Notes under the pieces: generated by a model
The model's input: only the letters and a program-made list of their open reading frames with translations
Told to the model about the DNA's origin: nothing
The model's database searches: none
Program-made: the position numbers and the translations under genes
Shown: one piece after another, positions 47,558 to 58,306 of the stretch
How positions within the stretch are numbered: position 1 is the stretch's first letter
Layout: every line of letters starts with the position of its first letter
Source of the DNA: Collybiopsis luxurians FD-317 M1
Lineage: Eukaryota > Basidiomycota > Agaricomycetes > Agaricales > Omphalotaceae
NCBI GenBank assembly: GCA_000827265.1
Contig: KN834785.1
Location: 146,945-210,944, forward strand
Reading direction: 5' to 3'
Length of the DNA: 64,000 bases

Positions 47558-50500
47558 ATGGCTGAACATTCTGCAAACGACACCAGCGAGATCAATCCGA
47601 ATGACCTTGTCCTTCCACCCTCTACCGGCAGTTCCCTAGCCAGGCACACTCCTCTTCCAGAAGTTGGGGAGAGTCATATTGAGGAGGCATTGGAGCATTT
47701 TCCAATCTTGATGAGGCCTGAAGCCACGGTTGACAAAAAAGGAACCATTAATACACCGGAGGGAGATGTCAAACTTTCTACACCAATTGGTGATAAACCT
47801 TCCGATCATGCAGAAACAGGTTACAACACTAATGAGCTTTCTGCCGGTAAGTGGAAGGGTGGATCACTCAAACTCAAAAGTTGGACAATGCTGACAAAGT
47901 TACCTTTTAAGGCATCCCGGTTGCAGGAAACAAAGACAGTAGCCAGAATTTTTTACGTCATTCTGGAGAGGAACATGATTCTACTGCAAATGTGGGGAAT
48001 GATCCTGGGAGAAAAAAGCACCAGTGCTGCTGCTGCCCTTGCATTAAAGAGAATGACAATGAGGAAATTCCAGTGGCCACTGGTGGCCATGGGATTACTT
48101 CTTCTACCAAACCCATTAAAAAGCCCTTTTATGGAACTCGATCCCCACCACAACTTGGAGGTATGTAAAACTATCCATAAAAATCTGCTTACTTATTCTC
48201 TAACATTGTACTACATGTTTCTAGGTGGAGACAAATATGATTATGAGAAGATCTATGCTGATGATCTATTGTATGAGGAGCTTGCACCCAATGCAAGGGT
48301 GTGGAAGGTATATAATGATGAGATGGACAAACTGGACAGTGACAGAGTTGAAGATTGGAGAGATGGTCTGGATGCCCTCTTGGTCTTGGTGTGTCTTTTC
48401 CCTGGAGTTTCCCTGGCAATAAATCAATCTGGTCTTATATAGGGTGGCCTTTTCTCTGCTGTACTCACCACATTTGTGGTTGAAACTTCTGGTAGACTGG
48501 ATTTTGATTGGGGGGAAGTCAGCGCAAACCTTCTGGCTGAATCAGTGGCCTTGCAAAGGGCTGCAATGAATGGGACACCAGCCAGTAGAGTAACACCCTC
48601 TCTATTAACACCAACATCAAAGTTTCATGCACACCCACTTGATGTTGCATTAAATATTCTGTGGTTTGTTAGTCTTGTTCTTAGTCTTGGGACTGCTCTC
48701 AGTGCTGTAGTAGCCAAGCAGTGGATCCATCAGTACATAGCTGTTCCTACTGGAACCCCTGAGGAGAGAGCACAGATCCGTCACTTCAGATTTATGGGAT
48801 TGGAGAAGTGGCATATGGCCCTCATTATTGGCCTACTGCCTATGTTCATTCATCTGTCTATAGCAATTTTCTTTTTAGGACTGCTTCTATTGCTTCATGA
48901 ACTACATCTGGCAATTGCTGTGATTATTGATGTTCTGGTATTCACACTGTTGATTATTTATCTTGCTAGTAATTTGCTTCCAGTGTGGCATTTGGACTGT
49001 CCATATAAGACTCCACTTACTTTATTATTATTTTCATTGATCCTAAAGGTGGTCCATATTTTTGCTTCAGATAAAGTGAAAGAAATGACCCCAGCAGCAT
49101 TGGAACAATCCAGCAGTGATGAAATAATAGACTTTGCTAAGGATATTCAAGGATCACTCTGGAGTATCAAGAGGATTAAGACCATTATTTCCTTTGTGCC
49201 AAAATTTATGTACCAAAAACTGGAATCCTTTATCTCCCTTATAGGACCAAAATGGGTAATTGGGTTCCCAAAAGATATTCAAGCAAGCACAAAATATGTA
49301 TTAAATGATATGGAAATTAGTTATATTGGACATAACTATAAAGATCTGAAAACAGATCTTCACGGATTGCTCTGGCTTATTCAGTCATCCACAAATTTAT
49401 CTGCTAAAAATATAGCACTGGATGCATTGAGTAATCTAGATCTTGACAGGAACACTGACATCCTTGAATTATCGCGAGCGGACAGTTTTGAGCTGATCGA
49501 GGAAATTGATAAACGATTTAACAAACTGGAACAACGAGGGAATCAACCCCTAGCCTTCATCAGAGGGTATCGTACCAAAAAGCACTCAAGCCCCGGATAT
49601 GGCTACATGTTCGATGCTTTTCCTGTTCCATTTCCATCCCTATCTTCTTCATTTATTGTACCTTTCGTTATAGATACACAAGCATTTACAGCATTTATCA
49701 CTTCGGTGGTTGAAACTGATCTGTATGGAAATACTATTCAGCATGAGCCTTTCTTGTGGGATATATGGTTTTCGCACTCCTTGGAAATTTTTCCGTGTAC
49801 CCTTGATTTCTATAACCCAGAGTTTGTCTTCAATAAATTGGTACACTTGGCCAGTACTCATGAACCCACTGAAAGCCATCCTCAAACTGGACAAATTCAG
49901 AATTGGCCTTTGCCTTATTGCGAGAAGAGAGCAGTTGAATGGGAAAGGGCTGATGCCGAAATATCTGAACCACAGTTCACTCAACCTTGTAGCATCAATG
50001 TATTTTTTGAAGTGTTTGCTTCAGAGCGATTTTACAATGCGCTCATAAACTGTGTTACCAAACACTATGGAATATCTCTGAAGTTGTATAATAATATTTC
50101 AACCCATCTTCAACTCCTTGACCTCATAGTCAGTAATGATAAAATGTGGAAGGAATATCCTCATGTTGTATATTCATCACTTGCAACCATGGGAAAATAT
50201 GCTCGCAGCTGGCGGGACTGGAAGCCACTTGATGAAACAGATTTGAAATGTGAACAAGAATTTCTTTTGAACACTGTCATTAAATGCTTTGACTCTGCCA
50301 CACTTTGGGAGTCTTCAGTAAATGTGCAAGATGAAAATGTTGAACCTGGTACCTCATCCCAACAAATAACAGAAGAAATTTTTGCAACATTTGCCATTGC
50401 GCTTGAAATGTACCAGGGGGAAATTAATAGAGATCTTATTCAATCTTCCCAGATTACAAACAACCTTATCAAAAGATGCACAAGTCCAATCAAGCAATCA

Positions 50501-51244
50501 CATCGGAAGTTTCATCTTCAACTTGTATTAAGGACATTGTTTGATTGCATTTTTGTTCCCAAGGATCAAGTCTGGACTGACAATCTATGGAATCAGCTAT
50601 TAGAAAGTAACATGCCTCTAGAAGTAATTGCCAATGCACGAATGTCAGGATTTGAAGATGCTTTAAAATCATTGGTAGAAACCAATAGGGATTTGTTTTG
50701 TAAGGTCATGGAGTATCTTTCTAGCAATGGATCCTTGGAGAGGTTCTGTGCTGAGTCACTAGGCTCCATGCAGTTGGAGCGAGTAAGAATTAGCTTTTTC
50801 CTTGCTCATTTGAATGCCCATTCTGGATTTGTAATTCCAGAAGAGAGATGGCAGGAATGCATTTCGGTGTTGTCCCAGGATAGATTCAAAGATATTCACC
50901 TACATTTTCCATCTGACAAAAGATATTTTCAAGAATTTCAGAGATTTATTACAGATGGTTGCAATGGGCCTATACCTGGAGATAAGGATTATGATCCCCT
51001 TCCTGAACCTGTGTCACCGGCGAGACCTGACTCGGAGATGGCTCCTGAGGAAAGGGATGAAATACCTGGTGAATCCAAATCTGAGTTGGGAGGCTCCGAA
51101 ACTACCTGGTGGAGTAGAATAAGAAGCGTATTGCCCAGATTGATACAAAGAGTGAAAGTGATTCAAAAGCCAATCGTAGAGGGGGATATTGAGAAGGCTG
51201 TAGTACCTGATCCATCTGCAGCAAATGAGTCAAAAGAGGTGTGA
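47558..51244 (+). CDS. DUF6535 membrane protein, copy E
   Basis: Exons 47558-47846, 47912-48160, 48225-48388 and 48443-51244 give 1167 aa with canonical GT-AG introns. Domains are as in copy B: a disordered N-terminus, the CCCCPC cluster in exon 2, the DUF6535 domain with the WKVYNDEM motif, about four hydrophobic segments, and a long helical C-terminal region. The middle cassette matches copy B in type. A further segment (about 50455-50640, with NNLIKRCTSPIKQSH) is unlike all other copies. It is the most diverged paralogue and stands beside the only intact bZIP gene, so it may represent the ancestral arrangement. The first exon can be read through intron 1 without a stop, but that would shift exon 2 out of frame. 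Function unknown. Confidence 0.9.
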
Positions 51245-52328
51245 AGACTCAAGAGCGGGAACTGGTAATTTGTGTTTAGGAATTAATTTTTATGAGATAT
51301 GGCCGCAGTCTTTGCTTTGAGAAGGGCTAAGGACTCTTTGGTGGCCAAAGGGGCTCAGCTCAGGACGCAAGAAAAAAAGGAACTTGGAATTTCTGTCTTT
51401 TCACTTGTGAGACTGTGACTTATGATTCATCACTCGTGTAGCAACTTTGAATTCTTCTTAATGTTTTTTTTTCTTTTCCGATTTCTCTTAAATTTGTCCT
51501 AACTATGAACTCTGAAATAAATCGACTTGTTGAAAAGGCACTGGTAAGAATCATGAAAGTAAAACCAAACCACCTGAGCGGTAAGTTCAACTTGACGATC
51601 GTGTTATCCGTGGGTCCCGGAGTGCCTTTCCAGGCTTCTCCCATCAATATTCTTTTCCTGCGAAACACCGCCACTTACTAGTAAGTCATACTGCAGCCAG
51701 GGCTTGCCTCCTCCTGTGACCCAGCTTCAGCGCAAGGATACTCAGAGCTTCTTGATCCTATATTAACAGTTAAATTGCCGTTCCTTTGATTCCAAAAAAA
51801 AGTGGCATGATGCATGGTTTCTAGAGCTGATATATATCGGACGTCTTTTACGCAAGCCACTGAAATCTGGTGATAGCGGACTAATCACTTAACGGCGTCT
51901 ACGGCTCAAGTCTGGTGATAGCGGACGAGATTACTTATCGGGGTCTGCGGCTCAAGTGGTCGAGTCTGGCGACTGTTAGCGGTCGCTCCAAGTCACTCCT
52001 GCAACCGCCTCCCGCTCCCGCCTGCTCATGCTCGCCTTCCTAATTATGGACCCAAGTAAATTGATCTCCAGGGGTACCGTCACGGTGGAACACCGAAGAA
52101 GGCCTTAGAAATATTTCGAAATCGCATATTAGTCATGGAGCTGTGATGCCGGAGCCGCGTAAACCAGGCCGTGGGAAAGATGACTCGTGAGTTGTGCCCC
52201 AGGCAGCTGTGCCGGTTTGAATCCTTTTACTTTCAACGACGAACACGAGCCAACCTCATTTTTCTAAATAATTCCTTGTTCAGCTCTCGGTTATCGATAT
52301 CGATTCACAGAATACTTTTACAGGCATC
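51245..52328. repeat. Spacer between DUF6535 copy E and the intact bZIP gene
   Basis: Contains the short A-run after copy E (near 51370), the conserved short frame near 51505, and the presumed bZIP promoter and 5' UTR. ATGGACCCAA at 52046-52055 is followed by GTAAAT, and TTTTACAG ends at 52323, six bases before the bZIP ATG. A 268-bp intron here would give either a 5'-UTR intron or a five-residue longer start (MDPSI then MLVD). Confidence 0.6.
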
Positions 52329-55300
52329 ATGCTGGTCGATAACCCAGTTCAGATGCCTCCTTCCACCTCGACCCCCAGCTTGAACGACCTAGAAGAGTTT
52401 CTCAATACCGAACTCTTTGGTTCTGCCTCGACGTCGGCGACAGCTTCAATGTCTCCAGGTCCTTCAGGCTCCAATTCTTCTCGGGCTTCATCACCATCGT
52501 CTTCGGCCCAGTCAGATATCTTGTCGACCCCTCCGCAGCCTCTGGAAAACAGCTTTCCAGACCCGTACTCGTATCTCGGTGGTGTCGGTGCTGGAGACTT
52601 TGGTTTCTTCGCTGGAGGCGCAAATCTCCCTTCGACGTCGTCTTTTTTCAACTTTCTCGACGAAGAAATGAAAGTTGATCCATCTTCCTCCTCTGCGACA
52701 TTGTCATTTGACTCTAGCGGTACCCCATTCGACTTTATGTCTGCCCTTGGGCTAGGTGCCGAGTCTACTGCCATTAACAATGCCACGAATATGGCTATCG
52801 ATCCGCAGCTCGTCGATTCGCCAAAGGAAGGTCCAAGTGGCGATGGCGCTGATGACACTAACGAACCATCGACCGACTCTCTGCCCCCTGCTAAACACAC
52901 CCGCTCTGCATCCTCATCTTCTTCCTCTCCTTCTGCATCCTCGCCTGTCGATGGCAAAGAAAAACTCACTCTAACTATAGCTCCCGTTAAGGTCGGAGGT
53001 CATGGTAAAGCCGGCCGAAAAGGGACAGTTCAGAGTGGTGGTATCGTAAAGAAGATGGCCTCTCCCCCCTCGACAGCGACTAGTCCACTGGCGTTGCCTC
53101 TGCCAACCACAGCCGCAGCAGCTCCCTTGACCAACACCTATCTTTCATCTACCTCCTTCCCCTCTACTCTTTCAAATGTCTCTGCTACGACTAACAAAGA
53201 AAACTCTCCGATGTTGTCTACCAAGTCTTCCTCGTCCAAGGGTGACGACGAGAAACAGGAGAAGGATGATGACGACGACTTACCGGCGGATTGGCGTCCG
53301 CCGCCGGAAGTCTTCGCAAAGATGTCCAGTAAGGAGAAGAGGCAGTTGAGGAATAAGATCAGTGCGAGGAACTTCAGAGTACGAAGAAAAGGTAATTTAT
53401 CTATATTTCATATCTATCGACTTTGATTCACTCTACATCGGACAGAATACATCTCTACTCTCGAAATGGATATTGCCGAACGAGACCGTCTCCTCCAATC
53501 TATCCGTACCGAACTCGGTTCGACTCAATCTGAAAATTTTGCTCTACGACAGGAAGTCGCGGCCCTGAAAAAGGCGCTTTTGGAAGGTCGCGGAGCAAGT
53601 TCGTTGGCATCAGCATCGACATCACCTACCACGTCAACACTTGGTATCGGCAGAGCAGGCAGCCCGGCTCTTAGCATACGGGGCTCAGATGTCAATTTGA
53701 ACACAGCTGCTGCGCTGTCGCTTGATGACCTAAATCTTCCCCCTCCGGCGCCGTTGCCGGAACGGAGTGCAGCGGAAGAGCTGGCGTTACGTGCTGCAGC
53801 CGCTGCCAATGCCTCTGCTTCTGCTTCCACGTCGGCGTCCAACAACACGCTGCTCGTGCCCAACACGCAAAAGGATCTACCTACTTCTCCGCGGCTTTCA
53901 GCTCTCGGTGGTGTGGGCTTTTGGGGAGGCGTCTCGCAGGCTGGATTTGGTGGTATGGGAATGGGCGGCGGTTATACGCCTGTACATACCGTGTTGATGC
54001 CCGATCTCCAATTGGGAGGTCCTGCTGGCACTGGTAATGGAATGCCGAACCCGAGTATCGGACAGTGGGTTCGGGATGTGTTGGCTGCAAATGCGGCAGT
54101 GGCCAATCATGGTCATTCGGATGAGGATTCCCCTTCGTCATCTTCTAGAGAAGAATCCCCGAGGCCGTTGCAGGAGAATATGAATCCTGTGATGCAGCAG
54201 GCGCAGGAGGAGAACGCGATGCAGCAGCAGCAGGGTACGGCGATGAATTGGAATGCAAATTTGAATTCGAATTCGCCGCATATGGGCTTTGATGGATTTG
54301 TGGATATGAATCCGTTTACGATGAAGACTTTGGATGCGTATGTGTTTCCGAGTTCTTTTTGATTTCTCTGACTGATTCTTATTCCAACTATAGGTATCGT
54401 ATGCAGCTATGGACACGGATGGCGTCGTCATCACATCCCGCTCCTCATCCGAATCAACAACAACATTCTCCTCCCGCTCAATCACCTTCTACCTCATCTT
54501 CACATTCGCCTTCCTCGATCCACTCCTCATCGTCGTACGCAGCCCAACGCAAAGCCCTCGAACGCGAACTCGCCTCGTCTTCGCCGTTCACGTTGCCCGG
54601 ACCACATCATCAAAGTCCTCCTTCCAACAACAACTCCAACTCGCACTCGCACTCGCCGCCGTATCTCAATGGCTTGGCGTCGTCGCTCAAGCCTGCGTAC
54701 TTTGTCAATTCGAACAAACCGAATTTGCCGAGTTCGAACTCGAATTCGAGCGCGAGGAGCGGCATGGGAAGCACACTCAATGCGCTTTTGGCTGGGAAGC
54801 ATTCTACGCCGAGTGCGTTTGGGTCGTTGGGTTCTGCTTCTTCGTCGGCGGCAGCGTGGTCGCCCCCTGGATCGCCGAACCTTAATCTTAGCAAGAAGCC
54901 TTCGTTCAATGCGTCTTCTGCTAAATCCACTTCGAGTCCGAGTTCGACTGCGCCGCAGCCACAGCCGACGCCAGCGCAGATCCAACAAGCTCAAAATGCG
55001 ATGTACGCCGCTGCGCTTGCGAGTACGGCGTCGACGACGTTGTTGGGCAGGTTGGGTGGTGCGTTTTGGGATGCGTTCTCGGGGAGTGGGCATCCTGCTG
55101 GTGGTTCTTCTACCTCTCCTTCTGGGGCTCAATCTCATGCTCCTACTGTCCCGTCTGGTTCTGGGGCCTCGAGTGGAGGCATATTTGGAGCTGGACTTGG
55201 ACAAGGAAGGACGAATCGGCCTTGGGATGTGGATAAGGTTAGGAAGGTGTTGGAGGGTAAGGCGGTGGTGAGGGTTGTGGATGTGGATGAGTTGCCGTCG

Positions 55301-55462
55301 GGCTCGGCGTCGTCTGCGTCGCATTCGATGGGCGTGTCAACGTCAACGTCGGCGTTGGGAAGCAAGCCGGTGCCTGCGGTGTCCGCTTCGTCGAAGGATG
55401 ATTGTAGTGTGACGGCGCTGTTGGAGGAGGGGATGAAGAGTTTGTCGTTGGGGAAGAAGTAG
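52329..55462 (+). CDS. bZIP transcription factor (intact copy)
   Basis: Exons 52329-53391, 53446-54337 and 54394-55462 encode 1007 aa. The first 325 residues are Ser/Ala/Pro-rich with acidic patches. The basic region follows at about 330-354, with NKISARNFR fitting the bZIP N-x7-R signature (N342, R350), then RRK and EYISTLEM. The zipper heptads are I364, L371, L378, N385 and V392. Intron 1 falls exactly between basic region and zipper. The rest is low-complexity: Gly-rich (FGGMGMGGG), Gln-rich (about residue 615) and a Ser/Asn/His-rich tail. It should bind DNA as a dimer in the nucleus. The NKISARNFR-type basic region reminds me of the fungal MeaB group, but I am not sure enough to name it. 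CpG is abundant, in contrast to the DUF6535 gene beside it. An upstream start at 52046 via a 268-bp intron is possible. Confidence 0.9.
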
Positions 55463-56170
55463 AGAATTAGAGTGGAACAAAGGACAGGTTTTGGTGTACA
55501 TAAGAACAGGGTGTACATATTCGGTGTGGTGTTTTTTTTGTCTGCTTTGATCTTTTCTTCCCTTTTCTATGGTCTGTGTTCTTCCTTTTTTCTTTCGGTA
55601 ATAGAACCTCCCTTTAGTTCATATAACATTTTTTTTTTGTTTCTTGTTCGTTCTGACCTAACGTCGAAGTATGGACGCTGGGTGAAGAACAAGGAATTGA
55701 AGTTTTCAATTGATTTTTTTCTTTTTTCGTGAATGAAAAATCAATCCCCACTCCTCTGCATTGCTCCCTCTTTCGTTCTTTTTCCTGATTTCTCTTTTTT
55801 CAATTTTCCTTGCTTGCTTGCACGTGCGCACCTTGGCCTCTCGTTTTATCGTACGAAGCGCGAGCCTTGTCCGCACTCAGCCTCACAGTCATTTTTTTTT
55901 GTTTCCCTCCTCCCTCTTCGCTCTACTTTACATTCCACCTACATATATATACGTACATGCGTCCACGCGTACATAACACTTGTCTCTTCTCCCTCCGCTC
56001 CGTCGTCGTCGTCGTCGTTATTGCTTTTTCTGTTTCCCTTTCCTCGTCGCTTCGCCGTCCCTCTGTTTCTCTGCTTTTCCGTCTTGCGCGAAAAAAAATC
56101 TTGAACCTGGATGTGAATATTAACTTAACAATAGGAAGTACGTAGTCTACATAGAAATGAATAAAATAAA
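55463..56170 (+). other. Probable 3' UTR of the bZIP gene
   Basis: T-rich and pyrimidine-rich DNA follows the stop codon. It includes a short GTC microsatellite (56001-56019) and the first clear AATAAA signal at 56160-56165. The same order of sequences, including the AATAAA, recurs at 60370-60745 after a copy of the bZIP C-terminus, which supports this block belonging to the same gene. Open frames inside it are low-complexity artefacts. Confidence 0.5.
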
Positions 56171-58306
56171 CTGTTTTTGTATTTGAATCGATAAGGAAAG
56201 TCGGGACTTGACATGATGAGTGGATATTGTGTGGTTGTCCAACTGAGTACTAGTAGTACCCCCGTCTCTTGATAGCGAAGACTTTTGAGATGAGGATTTT
56301 CCGCGCAACGCATATGACGGCTGCAGCTGAGGCTCTGAGTTTTGTACTGGCTCGGCGGTGACCGGTGACCAGTGACCATTCCTACCAGAGCCAGCTGCAT
56401 GGTTAAGAAAGTCAGTGAATCTTGTTGCATTCGTTTACATTTAATTTCATACCCCACATCTTTTTCTCTTTTATACTTGATCACGTCCGATGCTTGAGGC
56501 ACAAAAAACAATGCTAGAAATAATTAAATAGCTCTCAGGACATGGGTCAATATCCATGCTCTAGGTCCTCTGTGTTTGATGTAATTTACGGAATGTCAAA
56601 GTCCCCGGTGCAATGGCCAATGGTAATCTTCAAATATTGAGAGGTCATTGCTGGCAATTGGGTTGCCAAATTGAATTACTTATTATCATACTGCAGCCGT
56701 ACAAAATTGATTGTCGTACAGTGGACGCAGAAAACAAATGTCAATTCCATATATAAAAGAGCCGTTCCCACCTGCGCTCCAGCCTCGTTATGCAACCATA
56801 AATTGACTATCATAGGCTGTAGATGTCCTATAGTAACTACTACTTGGAATTTTACAATGGACAAAAGCATAAGAGTAGGCCTGGATAGGCTCCAAAAACC
56901 GAGCCAAAACCTCCATATTTTGTGGGTTACCATAAGGCAGTGACATCTTTTTCTATATCAACTGTATCTGTCTAACTCCCTTCCCAGCTCTGTTGTACAT
57001 TGGCAGCATCTGAGAGTCGGGACCTGGAATAATGAGTAGAGAATGATATTGGGTGGATGTCCAAGGCCCCATCTCCTGACGGCGAATGTTTAAGGAAGTC
57101 ATGATCAGTCAATATTGCTGCATTCGTTTACATTCAATTTCATACCCTACATCTTTTTCTCTTTTATACTTGATCATATCCAATGCTTAAGCCAAATCGG
57201 TCGAGAGCTGCATGTATCGGATACATACCATGTAGCCGGTCAGGGTCTCGCAGAGCCGAACACGTTGATGGAGGAAGTACCTGGGGTTGATCAGTTGCCA
57301 TCAAATTGATGCTCCAAGTCTGTGGTTACAGAGTTACTTGATTGCGGTGTACCAAAAAACCTAGAGACCTTATTGGATTGTTGTGCAACTGTAGATCTAA
57401 CTCTTGGGGGATCGAAATTGCCCAGTTCTATTCTCTGACAAGGAATAAGGGAGATGTCTCACCAACTACATACCTAGTATTGTTGAGTTTTGGGTGCCTT
57501 CAGGTTTACCTGCTTCTATGCTGAGAGCATTTGTGGTGTGTGTTGTCTATGAGAAAATTTGTTCATGGTTTTTTCATCAGAAGGAATTCAATAGTGTAAA
57601 GTAAGTCGGCATTATTATCTGACTGTTGCATCTAGTAATCTTTTGTTTTTCTTAACTACCTGAGGCTGTATTATCCACTGTATCAATTTAACAGTGAGTC
57701 AATCTGTTAGATGCTTAGATGCAAGCCTGGCACTCTTCTTAGCTGCTAGGGCATATTTTCGTCCTACCTAAGGTCTCTTGGACAAGATCAATTGCTTTCG
57801 ATCCCAAGGACTATAATGCCGCTCATTTACAATGAGACTGTTTTCGCAAACGAAAAACAACCTTCTTCATGGTCTGTAATCACATGGCGGAATGAGGTTC
57901 GGGCGCATAATATCAGTGAGCTCTGGTTATAAAAAATGCTCAAGTGCATTGATTACTCATGCGTGGTCAGTGGGATCAAATCACGACAAGTTCTGTAACT
58001 CGAACTTTTGAAGTTATTTTTGTAATGCATAACACTCGGGAACTGACAGTAGTATTGATATAGTGAAATAACACTGCAAAGATTTAAATATCGAGGCACA
58101 AAGATAAAATATCACAAACATGATGAACAGTAACAAACACGTATATGCAATACAACTGAAGTGTTCTCCAACATGTAATCCATCGAGACTATAGCGTCGG
58201 GATATGTTGCCTTGGGTATATATAGGATCCTTACTTGAAGTCTTAGATGCTTGTGAGACATACGCTCTACTCTATCAAGGTTTCGCAGCAGCGCTTGTAA
58301 AGCGTA
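56171..58306. other. Intergenic region with a diverged direct repeat
   Basis: No gene was found in about 2.1 kb. Two blocks resemble each other, about 56197-56500 and about 57012-57194. Both contain an AAGTC(A)GGGAC-type start, a stretch ending in GCGAA, and a shared GCATTCGTTTACATT segment. The spacing is about 0.7-0.8 kb, and the first block holds extra sequence. Confidence 0.5.

Larger units (their letters stand above)
1380..54218 (+). repeat. Tandem array of about 9-kb units carrying a DUF6535 gene and a bZIP 5' copy
   Basis: Five full units plus the tail of a sixth repeat in direct orientation. Each has an upstream spacer, a DUF6535 gene, a spacer of about 1.1 kb and the 5' two-thirds of a bZIP gene. 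The junction is the same in every unit: bZIP exon 2 homology stops after the equivalent of base 54218 and the next unit's spacer begins. Unit start positions are about 2291, 13141, 26831, 35371 and 45081. Units A and B are longer because of transposon insertions and, in B, a 1.9-kb partial duplication. Unit C is shorter because of a 1.4-kb deletion. Only the last unit continues into a complete bZIP gene. Confidence 0.9.

Noticed and set aside
52349..52969. 206-codon frame on the minus strand
   Set aside because: Antisense shadow of bZIP exon 1; it is not kept in the duplicated copies.
54527..55324. 265-codon Arg-rich frame on the minus strand and 200-codon frame at 54669-55271 (+)
   Set aside because: Both are shadows of the Ser-rich third exon of the bZIP gene, caused by its TCN-rich codons; no start context or family.
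55761..56145. Open frames of 71-123 codons after the bZIP gene
   Set aside because: They lie in pyrimidine-rich 3' UTR DNA with Phe/Ser/Leu-biased translation and do not survive in the partial copy at 60370-60745.
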